Assembly (NCBI GenBank): GCA_039026955.1
Contig: JBCCLH010000011.1
Coordinates: forward strand, 62,001-126,000
Length of the DNA: 64,000 nucleotides
Direction of reading: 5' to 3'
From: Kordia sp039026955
Lineage (GTDB): Bacteria; Bacteroidota; Bacteroidia; Flavobacteriales; Flavobacteriaceae
This document shows, piece by piece, positions 42,934 to 51,635 of the stretch. The notes under the pieces were generated by a model. It was not told the DNA's origin. It saw nothing but the letters and a program-made list of their open reading frames with translations, and did no database searches. The stretch's first letter is position 1. Each line of letters opens with the position of its first letter. Made by a program: the position numbers and the translations under genes.

Positions 42934-43836
42934 TTAAAGACCAACTTTGTACTTTTTTAAAATTAACTCTACAATTTTTTTTCTGGTTTCCAAAGGTGGA
43001 AGACCTATAGCAATTCTTCGTTTGTCTAAATTTTTGAAATCTTTTATTTCTGAACTATCGAGGTTACGGTACATTGCATACGTATATTTTTTATGATTTC
43101 TATCAAAACTATCTACCATAAAACCCAATGCTCTTGGCGGACATTCGCCATTTTTTATTGCGTTTAATAGTATCGGTTTGAAATAATCAATATCATTAAA
43201 ATGCATGAGCATGAATGTTACCCCAGTTTTATTATTTTTTGTTGAGCGTCCAATAAGATTCTCATTAGGGAATCCATATTGTTTTATAATGCGCTTCATT
43301 TTTTGTTGATTAATACTATCAACTACCTTCATTTTTTCATAATCCAAATCTTCCCGCACATCTTGATCTAACTGATACATAGAGATTATTTCCTTTCTCA
43401 ATAATGAATCAATATTCTTACTATACTTTTCTGTAAATACATTGGCATTTCGCTGTAATTTTTTCTGAAATCTTTTTTTGAGTAGTTCTGAAATAACAGA
43501 ATTACTTTGTATGGATTCGTATGAATAACCATTGATGATTGCATGCTTTAATAGTTTGTATGCTTTTCTATGTTCTCCTTTTCTCGCGGAAAGTTCAGCA
43601 TACATTATCGTTTCATAAATTTCTTGTTGATTCAATAATTTACAATCAGAGTTTAAATTATTAAGAATGTCATAAGCTTTATCATAATCTTCTTGTAAGT
43701 AGTATAACTGCGCCTTGTATACATCTTGATAGTAATCAGTTATATAATTACATTTTTCATTTTGACAGAATGAATATGTGATAAATAATAACGAACAATA
43801 AGTAAAAAATGCTCTCATATTAATAGTTAAATTCAT
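42934..43836 (-). CDS. DUF6624 protein C
   Basis: 300 residues with signal peptide (TYCSLLFITYSFCQ). TPR-like N-terminal helices, then MYQLDQDVRED, YGFPNENLIGRSTK, LMHFNDIDYFKPIL and LDKRRIAIGLPPL. More distant from copies A and B. First gene of the RiPP locus; preceded by repeated ATAAGCGTT motifs. Confidence 0.7.
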   Translation of the reverse strand: MNLTINMRAFFTYCSLLFITYSFCQNEKCNYITDYYQDVYKAQLYYLQEDYDKAYDILNNLNSDCKLLNQQEIYETIMYAELSARKGEHRKAYKLLKHAIINGYSYESIQSNSVISELLKKRFQKKLQRNANVFTEKYSKNIDSLLRKEIISMYQLDQDVREDLDYEKMKVVDSINQQKMKRIIKQYGFPNENLIGRSTKNNKTGVTFMLMHFNDIDYFKPILLNAIKNGECPPRALGFMVDSFDRNHKKYTYAMYRNLDSSEIKDFKNLDKRRIAIGLPPLETRKKIVELILKKYKVGL

Positions 43837-43898
43837 ATTTTTTACAACGTAAATTTCTTCAATCTAGTATAGATATTTATTATATCCAAATATTTTTC

Positions 43899-44226
43899 AT
43901 AAGCGTTAAATTTTACAAATAAGCGTTGAATTTAATGCTAAAAAGCAATCTTTTTCATGTTAAAAATATGTTATCAGTTTTTGGACTTCATTTTTCATTA
44001 GAAAAATATTTTGTAAAAACTATCCATTATCTGTTTTAACAGTAATCAAATGCTTTTTATTACATCTTCAATAAAATGAAAAAGTAATATGTCTTAGGTG
44101 GGTATTTGGTTTTTGGGAGGTTAATTAGTTTTGTAGTATAAAACTGTTATAAACTTATGAATAATAAATTTATCCTACAAGACTTCTCGTATATTAGTTG
44201 AAAAAAATACATAAGCGTTACATTTT
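43899..44226. promoter_or_regulatory. Three direct repeats of ATAAGCGTT[A/G][A/C]ATTT; gap 43837-44313
   Basis: Copies at 43899-43914, 43919-43933 and 44211-44226. The first two start exactly 20 bp apart, i.e. two helical turns. They lie in the 477-bp gene-free stretch upstream of the RiPP locus; nothing else is recognised there. The spacing fits a binding site of a response regulator. Confidence 0.45.
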
Positions 44227-44313
44227 GGATGATAAATGGTTTGTTTTAAGACTAAGATCTTTAATTTAGAAAAAATTACACTTACTAATTGTTCCCATAG
44301 TTATTGATTTTTT

Positions 44314-46671
44314 TTAATTCTTTATTATTTTAAAGATTGAGCGTTTTTCTCTAGTCTTTAGTTTCAAAATATACATTCCTTTAGGCAAATTTGTGAGATC
44401 AATAATATTATTTAACATTGAAAAATCCATCTTTTGTCCTTGAATGTTGTAAATATCTGCTTGTGTAATAATTTCATTTGATGAAATATAAACGATATCA
44501 GAAGTTGGATTTGGAAAAATTCTAATATGTACAGTAACCTCTTTTTGATTTCCAATGCTCAAGGGAATATCACTGGTATTATTCCAAATGGTAAAAGGAA
44601 ACTTATTATTTGAACTGATCACATCTATATCGCCATCGCCATCAAGATCATCAGAAAGAAGAAGATTTAAAGTGGCATAATTTGCATCCATAACCGAGCT
44701 GGTAAATGTTTGACTTCCATCATTAACCCAAAATGATAATTGCTGTGAATTAAAGCTATTGGTTGGGCAGGATACAAAATCGATATCACCATCACCATCA
44801 AAATCTTGAATGGTAAAAATATCACGGCTATTGGTTGCGTTCCCTGTTTGAATTTGTTGTTCAGTAAAATTACCATTTCCATCATTTTCAAACCAAGCAA
44901 TGATATTGCTAGAATTTGCAAAATCGTAGTTGCTTCCAAGAACATCAAGATCACCATCGCGATCGATGTCAAAAAGTGTTCCTTCAGTTGGAAGTGATAC
45001 TTGTGTAAAATTTAAGTTCCCATCATTTTGAAAGTAAAATGCTCCATCAGTAGTGATATCTTTAATACCATCGTTATTAATGTCGATAAAATCAGTACAC
45101 ACTTTAAATTCGGGAATAGCATCTACATATTGTTGTTGATAGTTGCCGTTTCCATCATTGAGATAGTAAAATATTTGTCCATTACTTCCCGCAGGTCGGG
45201 TAATGATAATGTCTAAATGTGTGTCGTTATTCAAATCAGTCGCAAATGCTCGTTCAACACCTGTAACTGCAAACAATGTTGATTTGCTAAAGTTTAAGTT
45301 TCCATCATTAGTATAGAGTAAAACTTCTCCTTCATTAAAACCAAATGTTGAGATAAGAATATCTTTGTGACCATCGCCGTTGATATCGTCAACATGAGCG
45401 TAACTTATCAATAGTTCAGTATTGTCAATGACTGTTTTGGTAAAGTTAAATGATCCTGTATTGTGCCATAATACTAATTCGCCTTCGTTACTTGAGGTAC
45501 TAATAACATCTTTCAATCCATCATTATCAATATCATCAATGTAAAAACTAGTTGGCGAAACAAAAGAATCATCAAGAATCGTAAGGTTGAAACTTCCGCT
45601 TCCAATATTTTCATAGAGTCGAGGATCATCAAACGCTGAAGATGTTACGAGAAAATCGATCATTCCATCATTGTTATAATCCAAGCTTTGAATACGTTCC
45701 CCTTGCTCAAGGTTTTCTAAACTAAATAAAGTGAAATTTCCACTTCCATCATTTATATAGAAACCAAAAAAATCAGAATTACTCAATGATGAAAATACGA
45801 CTGATATATCTAAATCTCCATCATTATCAAAATCAACAATACGCATTGACTCCAAGTCAGCATCATTTGTCAATTCAGTTGCTGTGAAATTAAGATTACC
45901 ATCATTAGTAAACAACACTAAACAGCAGTTCCCTTGCTTTACAACTAAATCTTTATTGCCATCATTGTCATAATCGAGTATTTGAAGATGCTCATTTGAT
46001 TGCGTGTAATTTATGGTACGTTCTGTAAAGTTGGCATTACCGTCATTCAAAAAACAAAGAATGTGATTCCCTGTCCAAAAACCAGACGATACTGACATAA
46101 CAAGATCAAGATCCCCATCGTTATCAATATCATTTACTAAAATATCACCAGCAGTAATTTCAACATTGGTAACGGTACTTGGTTGAAACCCTATATTGAG
46201 AATATTTTTCCAAAATCGGATCGGTCCGTTTTGTCCTCTGCTTGTGGTGATAAAATCAACATATCCATCAGCGTCAAAATCTCCTGCAATGATATTTGAT
46301 GACAATGAATTTGCATTAATGTAAGTAGGTGTGAAGTTCTCACTTCCATCGTTGTAATATATTTCAATAGAATTTTGTTCAGATACGAGTATGTCTAAAT
46401 CAGAGTCTCCATCAATATCCGCTACATCAAAATGATTCCAACTTTTTGAGGTTTCTGCAATACTAATTTTAGTGTAATTGAATGTAACATCTTTTTTCCA
46501 CCATGCTACGTTTCCGTCTCTACTGACAGATACTAAGTCATCAAGACCATCATTGTCTAAATCAATAACTTTTGGTTGTACCCAGTTGTTAGCATCAGCA
46601 ATTATAGTTTCATTAAAATTCTGCGAAAAGGTCATGAATGGGATGAGTAAAAGAAGTATTAGTTTTTTCAT
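44314..46671 (-). CDS. Secreted FG-GAP repeat protein with T9SS sorting domain
   Basis: 785 residues from ATG 46671, which gives a signal peptide (LILLLLIPFMTFSQ). The body is a run of FG-GAP/VCBS repeats with calcium-type loops, e.g. DLDNDGLDDLV, DIDGDSDLDIL, DFDADGYVDFI, DFDGDGDIDFV, and YNDGSENF-type ends: a beta-propeller surface protein. The last ~80 residues (RIFPNPTSDIVYIS...LPKGMYILKL) are a type A T9SS C-terminal signal, so it is exported through the type IX system and anchored or released. It is cargo on the mobile element. Confidence 0.9.
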   Translation of the reverse strand: MKKLILLLLIPFMTFSQNFNETIIADANNWVQPKVIDLDNDGLDDLVSVSRDGNVAWWKKDVTFNYTKISIAETSKSWNHFDVADIDGDSDLDILVSEQNSIEIYYNDGSENFTPTYINANSLSSNIIAGDFDADGYVDFITTSRGQNGPIRFWKNILNIGFQPSTVTNVEITAGDILVNDIDNDGDLDLVMSVSSGFWTGNHILCFLNDGNANFTERTINYTQSNEHLQILDYDNDGNKDLVVKQGNCCLVLFTNDGNLNFTATELTNDADLESMRIVDFDNDGDLDISVVFSSLSNSDFFGFYINDGSGNFTLFSLENLEQGERIQSLDYNNDGMIDFLVTSSAFDDPRLYENIGSGSFNLTILDDSFVSPTSFYIDDIDNDGLKDVISTSSNEGELVLWHNTGSFNFTKTVIDNTELLISYAHVDDINGDGHKDILISTFGFNEGEVLLYTNDGNLNFSKSTLFAVTGVERAFATDLNNDTHLDIIITRPAGSNGQIFYYLNDGNGNYQQQYVDAIPEFKVCTDFIDINNDGIKDITTDGAFYFQNDGNLNFTQVSLPTEGTLFDIDRDGDLDVLGSNYDFANSSNIIAWFENDGNGNFTEQQIQTGNATNSRDIFTIQDFDGDGDIDFVSCPTNSFNSQQLSFWVNDGSQTFTSSVMDANYATLNLLLSDDLDGDGDIDVISSNNKFPFTIWNNTSDIPLSIGNQKEVTVHIRIFPNPTSDIVYISSNEIITQADIYNIQGQKMDFSMLNNIIDLTNLPKGMYILKLKTREKRSIFKIIKN

Positions 46672-46699
46672 AATGTTCAGATTTAGATTACACGTCAGG

Positions 46700-46731
46700 C
46701 AAACATAGTGAAAAAAACAAAAGCGGTCAAA
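46700..46731 (-). promoter_or_regulatory. Promoter of the FG-GAP gene
   Basis: On the minus strand TTTG (46731-46728), a 20-bp spacer and TATGTTTG (46707-46700): a full consensus match about 28 bases ahead of ATG 46671. Confidence 0.7.
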
Positions 46732-46787
46732 ATTGTCCGCAAGTTTTTTAAAGGTTTCCCATACTTTGAAAAAATAATTCATTTTCA

Positions 46788-47027
46788 ATGATTCAATCAA
46801 AAGAGGGACAAGAAGAATTCTTAAAACAATTAGGCGATTATATTGTTTTGTTGAGAAAGCAACAACAATTAAAGCAGATTGATCTTGCTGACTTGTTAGA
46901 TATGGATGTGCGTGTACTTAGAAGAATTGAAAAGGGAGAAACAAATATTCAAATTTTGTTAGTATTTCAATTGGCAAAGGTGTTAAACGTAGAGCCAGAG
47001 AGCTTTATTAAACTCTCAAAGGACTAA
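46788..47027 (+). CDS. XRE/HipB-like regulator
   Basis: 79 residues, almost all helix-turn-helix: LRKQQQLKQIDLADLLDMD, VRVLRRIEKGETNIQ, ending VLNVEPESFIKLS. HipB-like. Divergent from the FG-GAP gene and overlapping the next gene end-to-end by 4 bases. No toxin gene is adjacent. Confidence 0.8.
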   Translation: MIQSKEGQEEFLKQLGDYIVLLRKQQQLKQIDLADLLDMDVRVLRRIEKGETNIQILLVFQLAKVLNVEPESFIKLSKD

Positions 47028-47257
47028 CGTTCTTGATCTTTATTCTTCGCTTTATTTCTTTTAATCTTATTTAATTGCTCTAATCGAGATTTACTAAGAC
47101 TTTGCTCATACAAACGTTGTCCATCTTTTAGCCCGACAAAGTAATCGTTCTCAGTTTTACTCTCAAGAAGTTGTTTGAGTAAATTGGGTTGATGTTCTGC
47201 TAAGATATAAGCATGATTCACACCATTGATATATTGTTGTTTGTTAGTAATCTCCAT
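47024..47257 (-). CDS. Small unknown protein near the integrase
   Basis: 77 residues: YINGVNHAYILAEHQPNLLK then DYFVGLKDGQRLYEQ, ending in a basic tail. Similar short proteins occur next to integrase/excisionase genes in Bacteroidetes elements by my recollection. Follows the excisionase-like gene by 2 bases. Confidence 0.6.
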   Translation of the reverse strand: MEITNKQQYINGVNHAYILAEHQPNLLKQLLESKTENDYFVGLKDGQRLYEQSLSKSRLEQLNKIKRNKAKNKDQER

Positions 47258-47259
47258 AG

Positions 47260-47529
47260 CTAAAATGTTGATTTACGGTGAGATTCTAAATACGCCATGA
47301 TGGAATCATAATCATATAAAATCATTTTTTTTTGAGGTTGTGAGTAGGAGATAGCGCCAGTATCACGAAGTTTCTGAATGGTAGTTCTACTTTTGACATT
47401 AAGAAGTTCCATGGCACGTTCTTGCGATATCCACTTTTCTTGTGGTAGCTTATTCTTTTCTTTCATACGCTCAACGACTTGCTCAACGAGTTCATAAAAG
47501 GCTTCATCATGTAAACATATTACTTCCAT
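47260..47529 (-). CDS. Excisionase-like helix-turn-helix protein
   Basis: 89 residues: WISQERAMELLNVKSRTTIQ then KLRDTGAISYSQ and ILYDYDSIMAYLESH, the MerR/Xis-like winged helix of excisionase-family DNA-binding proteins. Twenty bases after the integrase. Expected to steer the integrase to excision. Confidence 0.8.
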   Translation of the reverse strand: MEVICLHDEAFYELVEQVVERMKEKNKLPQEKWISQERAMELLNVKSRTTIQKLRDTGAISYSQPQKKMILYDYDSIMAYLESHRKSTF

Positions 47530-47549
47530 GTATTAAAGATATGAAATAT

Positions 47550-48764
47550 TTAGAAGTTCAATACTTTATTCAAAGCTTCATCTTCTTCTTTGTGTGTAAA
47601 GTTAGCTTGATAGTTAATAGTAGTAGTGATGTGGGTATGTCGGTATAACTTCTGCAACGTTTGAATCGGAATTTTGTCGCCAGAAATATTTCCAAAAGTA
47701 TGACGTGCAATGTGCATGGTTATTTTTTTATCAATTTCACATTTAGTTGCGATAGAGGCGAGATACTTATTGAACTTCTTGGTTGCAGTTTTTGTTTTAG
47801 CAACCATATCTTTTGGTGAATCAAGATTGGCTTTCTTCATTTCGGGAAAAATAAAATCATTATTACTACGTTGTTGATCGCGATACTGTTCAATAATAGT
47901 AATTGCTTTGTGCGGTAATTGGAGTGAGAGCAACTTACTATTTTTAGTCATGCGGTAGTGAAGGCGATCATCATGAATATCACTCCACCTCATTTTTAAT
48001 ACATCACCAATGCGCATTCCTGCAAGATAGAAACTAAAAAGCCATACATTACGTGCGTGCTGTTCCTGTGTTGATAGTATGTCATTTGTTTCGATAGCTT
48101 GTACTTCTTCAATGGACAATCCAACTTTTTTAGATTCTGGAAATTTGATTTTGATCTTGTCTCTTCCAAAAGGATAGTATTTCTGTTCAATAATTCCACT
48201 TCTAATGGCTCGATTAAACAATGTTCTTATTACGACGAGATTGTTAATAATTGATCGCTGACTCACTTCTTTTTCAATTTTTAAATATGACATAAATTTT
48301 CTAAGAAAGGTCTCATCAATTTCACGAAAGCTAAGTGAGGTTGATTTTGAAAAATTAATAACGTGGTTTACTCGAACTCTATCAGCATAGAATTGATTGA
48401 GTTTTTTATTTGATTCTAGTTCATTGAGATATTCCTTTGAAAGATCATTAAAGTTTTTGTCATTCATTGGATTCTTAATCTCTTTCTTAATTTGCTGAGA
48501 ACTAATCTCCATATCATTGGATTGTAGTTCAATGAGTGTTTTGTTCGCTTCAGCAAGTTTAGCAACGATAAGATTGTTCAGTCGTGCAGAATTGGGATGT
48601 GATTTTCGTACCTTGCGTTCAGCTTCATTCCAATATTTCTTGTCAATGTAGTGACCTGTATAGAGGTATGAGGGTTTACGATTTTTAATGATTCTTACCA
48701 CGAGCGGGTACAAGCCGTCTTTGTTCGGTTTGTTTCTAAGAAGTACTTTTACACTTGTTGCCAT
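47550..48764 (-). CDS. int: Tyrosine integrase of the element
   Basis: 404 residues. N-terminal arm-binding domain (1-95, VKVLLRNKPNKDGLYPLVVR), SAM-like core-binding domain (about 105-190), catalytic domain with R251 (AGMRIGDVL), K274, H351/R354 (HIARHTFG), H376 and the nucleophile Y385 (TTINY). Typical of Bacteroidetes integrative elements. It reads away from attR, 152 bases from the core repeat, with an arm-type repeat in the leader. It should catalyse integration at tRNA-Leu. Confidence 0.95.
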   Translation of the reverse strand: MATSVKVLLRNKPNKDGLYPLVVRIIKNRKPSYLYTGHYIDKKYWNEAERKVRKSHPNSARLNNLIVAKLAEANKTLIELQSNDMEISSQQIKKEIKNPMNDKNFNDLSKEYLNELESNKKLNQFYADRVRVNHVINFSKSTSLSFREIDETFLRKFMSYLKIEKEVSQRSIINNLVVIRTLFNRAIRSGIIEQKYYPFGRDKIKIKFPESKKVGLSIEEVQAIETNDILSTQEQHARNVWLFSFYLAGMRIGDVLKMRWSDIHDDRLHYRMTKNSKLLSLQLPHKAITIIEQYRDQQRSNNDFIFPEMKKANLDSPKDMVAKTKTATKKFNKYLASIATKCEIDKKITMHIARHTFGNISGDKIPIQTLQKLYRHTHITTTINYQANFTHKEEDEALNKVLNF

Positions 48765-48792
48765 TTTGTTAACTTTTATCTAAGTTACGAAA

Positions 48793-48816
48793 TTTGGGTA
48801 AAACATAGGTAAAACA
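48793..48816 (+). repeat. 24-bp repeat near attR, likely integrase arm site
   Basis: Identical to 6443-6466 and in the same orientation: two GGTAAAACA copies 11 bp apart. It lies in the integrase leader, 100 bp inside the attR core. More GTTAAAACAC-like sequence follows at about 48860. Confidence 0.55.
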
Positions 48817-48916
48817 TTTAGTGTTTTTTCTTGGTTTTTTGTGAACAACTGAAACGTGTAAAGTTAGTTAAAACACTGTTTTTAAGCGTATATGTGTTCA
48901 AATGAGTTCAAAAGGA

Positions 48917-48977
48917 GTTGGACTTAAAATCCAATGGCCTTTGGGCCGTGCGGGTTCAAGTCCCGCCTCGAGTACTT
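48917..48977 (+). other. attR of the tRNA-Leu integrative element
   Basis: Exact 61-bp copy of 6346-6406. It contains the displaced 3' half of tRNA-Leu without its 5' half, so it is not a gene. Confidence 0.93.
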
Positions 48978-48980
48978 CAA

Positions 48981-49010
48981 AAAGCTTCACAGAAATGTGG
49001 AGCTTTTTTG
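48981..49010 (+). terminator. Original chromosomal terminator of tRNA-Leu
   Basis: AAAGCTTCAC and GTGGAGCTTT form a 10-bp stem with one G-T pair, followed by TTTTTTTG-like sequence. It ended the tRNA transcript before insertion of the element. Confidence 0.8.
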
Positions 49011-49121
49011 TTTGGGATAGTTTTTGGGGATTAACTGATTAGGTTCTTCTCAAATCATTTTACGAATAAAGATTGAAGTTTTTCACATCTTTTCCAAAAA
49101 TGGATGAGAATATTTAATGCC

Positions 49122-49991
49122 TTATTGATACTGAGCTTCTTTTTTTAATGGCTTAATTACCCCATTACTACAGGTGAATCCCATATTTGTAATTTTTACT
49201 TTTAGTGAAGTGGTGTTTTCTATAATTTTGGTTAGATCAACACTTTCTGTGTTAAATTCAGAAGGATTAAATTCTTGAAGAACATCATCTTGATTAATTA
49301 ATCCTTTTTCCCTAGTAAAAAATACGGATGCTTTTGCTCCTGTCTTTTTAGCTTCAAATATTGGATTAATTTCTTGACGATTTGCCACCCAAACATTTCC
49401 AGTTTCAACATGCTTAGAATTGAAGATATTCATCGGATTGTCAGTTAAAGCTATATCAAATAGTTTGTTATTTGTAAAACCACTTACAGAGTCAATGTCG
49501 AAGGATGCCAATGCAACAATAAATTGATCTTTATTTTCTGATAGTGGAGCAATAACGGCTGTTTTTCCTTTATCATTTACAATTTCATCTTGAACTGATT
49601 TAAGTTCATTGTCTGCTAATCTAGGTAAGTTTTTTTTCAGAGCACTTTTGAATTTATTCAGTAGTTCAGGATTCTTTTCTATCTCTTCATACTGAGTTAA
49701 CAAATCAGTGGGGATATTTAATGGTTTTTGTTTCATTAAATTTGCGACAAGTTCAATTCTTTTTTCTTTTTCAACCTCAAGGGCTTTTTTTATAGGTTTA
49801 ATCTCATCTTCAAATGATGTTATTAGTGTCTCTCTTAGCTCGTGCTTCATATTAGACATTAATAAACTAAATGCACCAATTAACACGGCTGTAAAAATTG
49901 AAATTCCTATTCCAACAAGAATATTCTTAGTAGATTTTATAGATGTTTTCGGTTTTTCCTTTTCATTTGAATTTTCTTCTTTGTCAGACAT
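49122..49991 (-). CDS. Unknown single-pass membrane protein
   Basis: 289 residues. A charged cytoplasmic N-terminus (EENSNEKEKPKTSIKSTKN) is followed by one membrane helix (ILVGIGISIFTAVLIGAFSLL, residues about 25-45), then a coiled-coil region (DEIKPIKKALEVEKEKRIEL) and an outside alpha/beta domain with FIVALASFDIDSVSG. Not recognised. First chromosomal gene after attR. Confidence 0.5.
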   Translation of the reverse strand: MSDKEENSNEKEKPKTSIKSTKNILVGIGISIFTAVLIGAFSLLMSNMKHELRETLITSFEDEIKPIKKALEVEKEKRIELVANLMKQKPLNIPTDLLTQYEEIEKNPELLNKFKSALKKNLPRLADNELKSVQDEIVNDKGKTAVIAPLSENKDQFIVALASFDIDSVSGFTNNKLFDIALTDNPMNIFNSKHVETGNVWVANRQEINPIFEAKKTGAKASVFFTREKGLINQDDVLQEFNPSEFNTESVDLTKIIENTTSLKVKITNMGFTCSNGVIKPLKKEAQYQ

Positions 49992-50240
49992 ACTTTTATA
50001 GTTTAAATGTTCTTTTCTTTCTTTATATAGTGTAAATGTTTAAATAATCTAAATAGGTTAAAGATTAAAGTTCAATTCTAAATTTACATTTAATAATTAT
50101 GATTTCTTTACTGTTTTCCTCATTCAATTTTTAAGCAAATAAAAAGCCTAAAACAGACTATTTTCCCCCAAAAAATTACGCTTATATATTATTTTCAACA
50201 ATGCTAATAGGTTTAGTTATTTTTGAATAAAGCAGAATAT

Positions 50241-50969
50241 ATGCGTAGAATATTATCCCTTATTTGTATTGGTTTTTTGGTGTTGAATTGTCAAACGATT
50301 TCAGTACATCAAAAAGCTCAAAAACTCACGGAAACTCCTGTGGAATTAGGCTCTATTGGATTGTCTAATGAAACGGTTCTTTCAAACTCGTATGAAAGCA
50401 TTGCGATTCCAGTTTTTAAGAAGGAATTAAAACTGAATGTACAATCCGTTCCTTTTTCAAAATCGTCGTTTAAAGCGTTTGCCAAAGTGAATGCGCAAAC
50501 AAAAAAAGTCGCGCTAACCTACACAGATTCACTCGAAGTGAAGCCTGAATATGCATTGTTGCAATTTGTAGATCGTGTCGCTATTACGACAGCACTTAAC
50601 AACTCAAATAACACAGGATTGCTTTCGTATTTGGAAACTAAAGAAGATGCGCAGTTGGTCACAAGTGTTTCAGTAGCATTCTCAGCAGAAAACCTCAACC
50701 TTTTAAAAAAAGCAGCGGAAGTCTTTTTACAGCAATCCGCTTCCAAGAAATTTAGTTTGTCACTTATCGCTGTAGATGGACAAAAGCAAGTGTTAGAATT
50801 GACAAACGGAGTTGTATTTGCCTATCAAACTTCAGGATTTTGCTGGAAAGAGAATCACAAACACAAATTGGTAATTGCTGATATCGTAAGTGATTCCGAA
50901 GGTTGTCCGCCACAAACACATCGAAAAGCATCCAAAGCTGCTCAAAAAGACGATTATTTCAAATTATAA
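50241..50969 (+). CDS. Lipoprotein heading the secretion operon
   Basis: 242 residues from ATG 50241; an in-frame TTG at 50223 is less likely since ATG 50241 starts a clean lipoprotein signal ending VLNC. The mature part is alpha/beta with FLQQSASKKFSLSLIAVDGQ and two late cysteines (SGFCWKEN, SEGCPPQ). No family recognised. It precedes the next lipoprotein by 6 bases and lies in the pilus-like operon, so it may be an accessory outer-membrane part. Confidence 0.6.
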   Translation: MRRILSLICIGFLVLNCQTISVHQKAQKLTETPVELGSIGLSNETVLSNSYESIAIPVFKKELKLNVQSVPFSKSSFKAFAKVNAQTKKVALTYTDSLEVKPEYALLQFVDRVAITTALNNSNNTGLLSYLETKEDAQLVTSVSVAFSAENLNLLKKAAEVFLQQSASKKFSLSLIAVDGQKQVLELTNGVVFAYQTSGFCWKENHKHKLVIADIVSDSEGCPPQTHRKASKAAQKDDYFKL

Positions 50970-50975
50970 AAACAC

Positions 50976-51635
50976 ATGAAAAAATATATATACAGCATCA
51001 TCGGAGTACTCATTTTTATGAGTTGTTCAGAAATTCTTGAAGTTCCAGATATCACAGACGACACCGTAAATCTTATTGCACCAGCAGATAATGTTACAGT
51101 GAATGCAACCATGTTTACGTTGTCTTGGGAAACATTAGAAAATGCCGAAAATTATCAAGTACAAATTGCACGTCCTGATTTTGAAAATATTCTTCAACTA
51201 GAATTAGATTCTACCATTACTGCAAATTCAATTGCGGTAGCGGTAGACGCAGGTAATTCGTACCAATGGCGTGTTCGAGCAAAAAATAGTGACTTTGCAA
51301 CACCGTATACAACCTATTCATTTAACACTGATATTGGAGAAGTGATCGATATTACAGATGAGATTGTAAATCTTATCGCACCAGCAGATAATATTACCGT
51401 GGATACGACCACATTTACACTGTCTTGGGAAATGATAGAAAATGTCGAAAACTATCGAGTACAAATTGCGCGTCCTGATTTTGAAAACATTCTTGAGTTG
51501 GCATTAGACACCACAATTACTGAAAATTCGATTTCAGTAGCATTAGAAGCAGGAAACACTTATCAATGGCGCGTACGTGCTCAAAACAGTGATTATGTCA
51601 CATCGTATTCAACCTATTCACTCACAATAGAATGA
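50976..51635 (+). CDS. Lipoprotein with two duplicated FN3-like domains
   Basis: 219 residues, lipobox FMSC. Two domains of about 95 residues are near copies of each other: VNLIAPADN[VI]TV, FTLSWE, ENYQVQIARPDFENIL, SYQWRVRAKNSD occur twice, also at DNA level (internal duplication). The fold is fibronectin type III-like as in SusE-type lipoproteins. Its stop overlaps the next start (ATGA). Confidence 0.75.
   Translation: MKKYIYSIIGVLIFMSCSEILEVPDITDDTVNLIAPADNVTVNATMFTLSWETLENAENYQVQIARPDFENILQLELDSTITANSIAVAVDAGNSYQWRVRAKNSDFATPYTTYSFNTDIGEVIDITDEIVNLIAPADNITVDTTTFTLSWEMIENVENYRVQIARPDFENILELALDTTITENSISVALEAGNTYQWRVRAQNSDYVTSYSTYSLTIE

Noticed and set aside
44667..45216. Extra frames within the FG-GAP gene
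   Set aside because: Shadows caused by the repeated GA-rich calcium-loop codons.
48917..48977. A second tRNA-Leu gene
   Set aside because: Only the 3' part is present; the 5' acceptor and D arm are missing, so it is attR.
6346..48977. A complete integrative conjugative element
   Set aside because: No VirB4/TraC, VirB6, VirB8-10 or TraG-K type genes were found; only mobilization functions are present.
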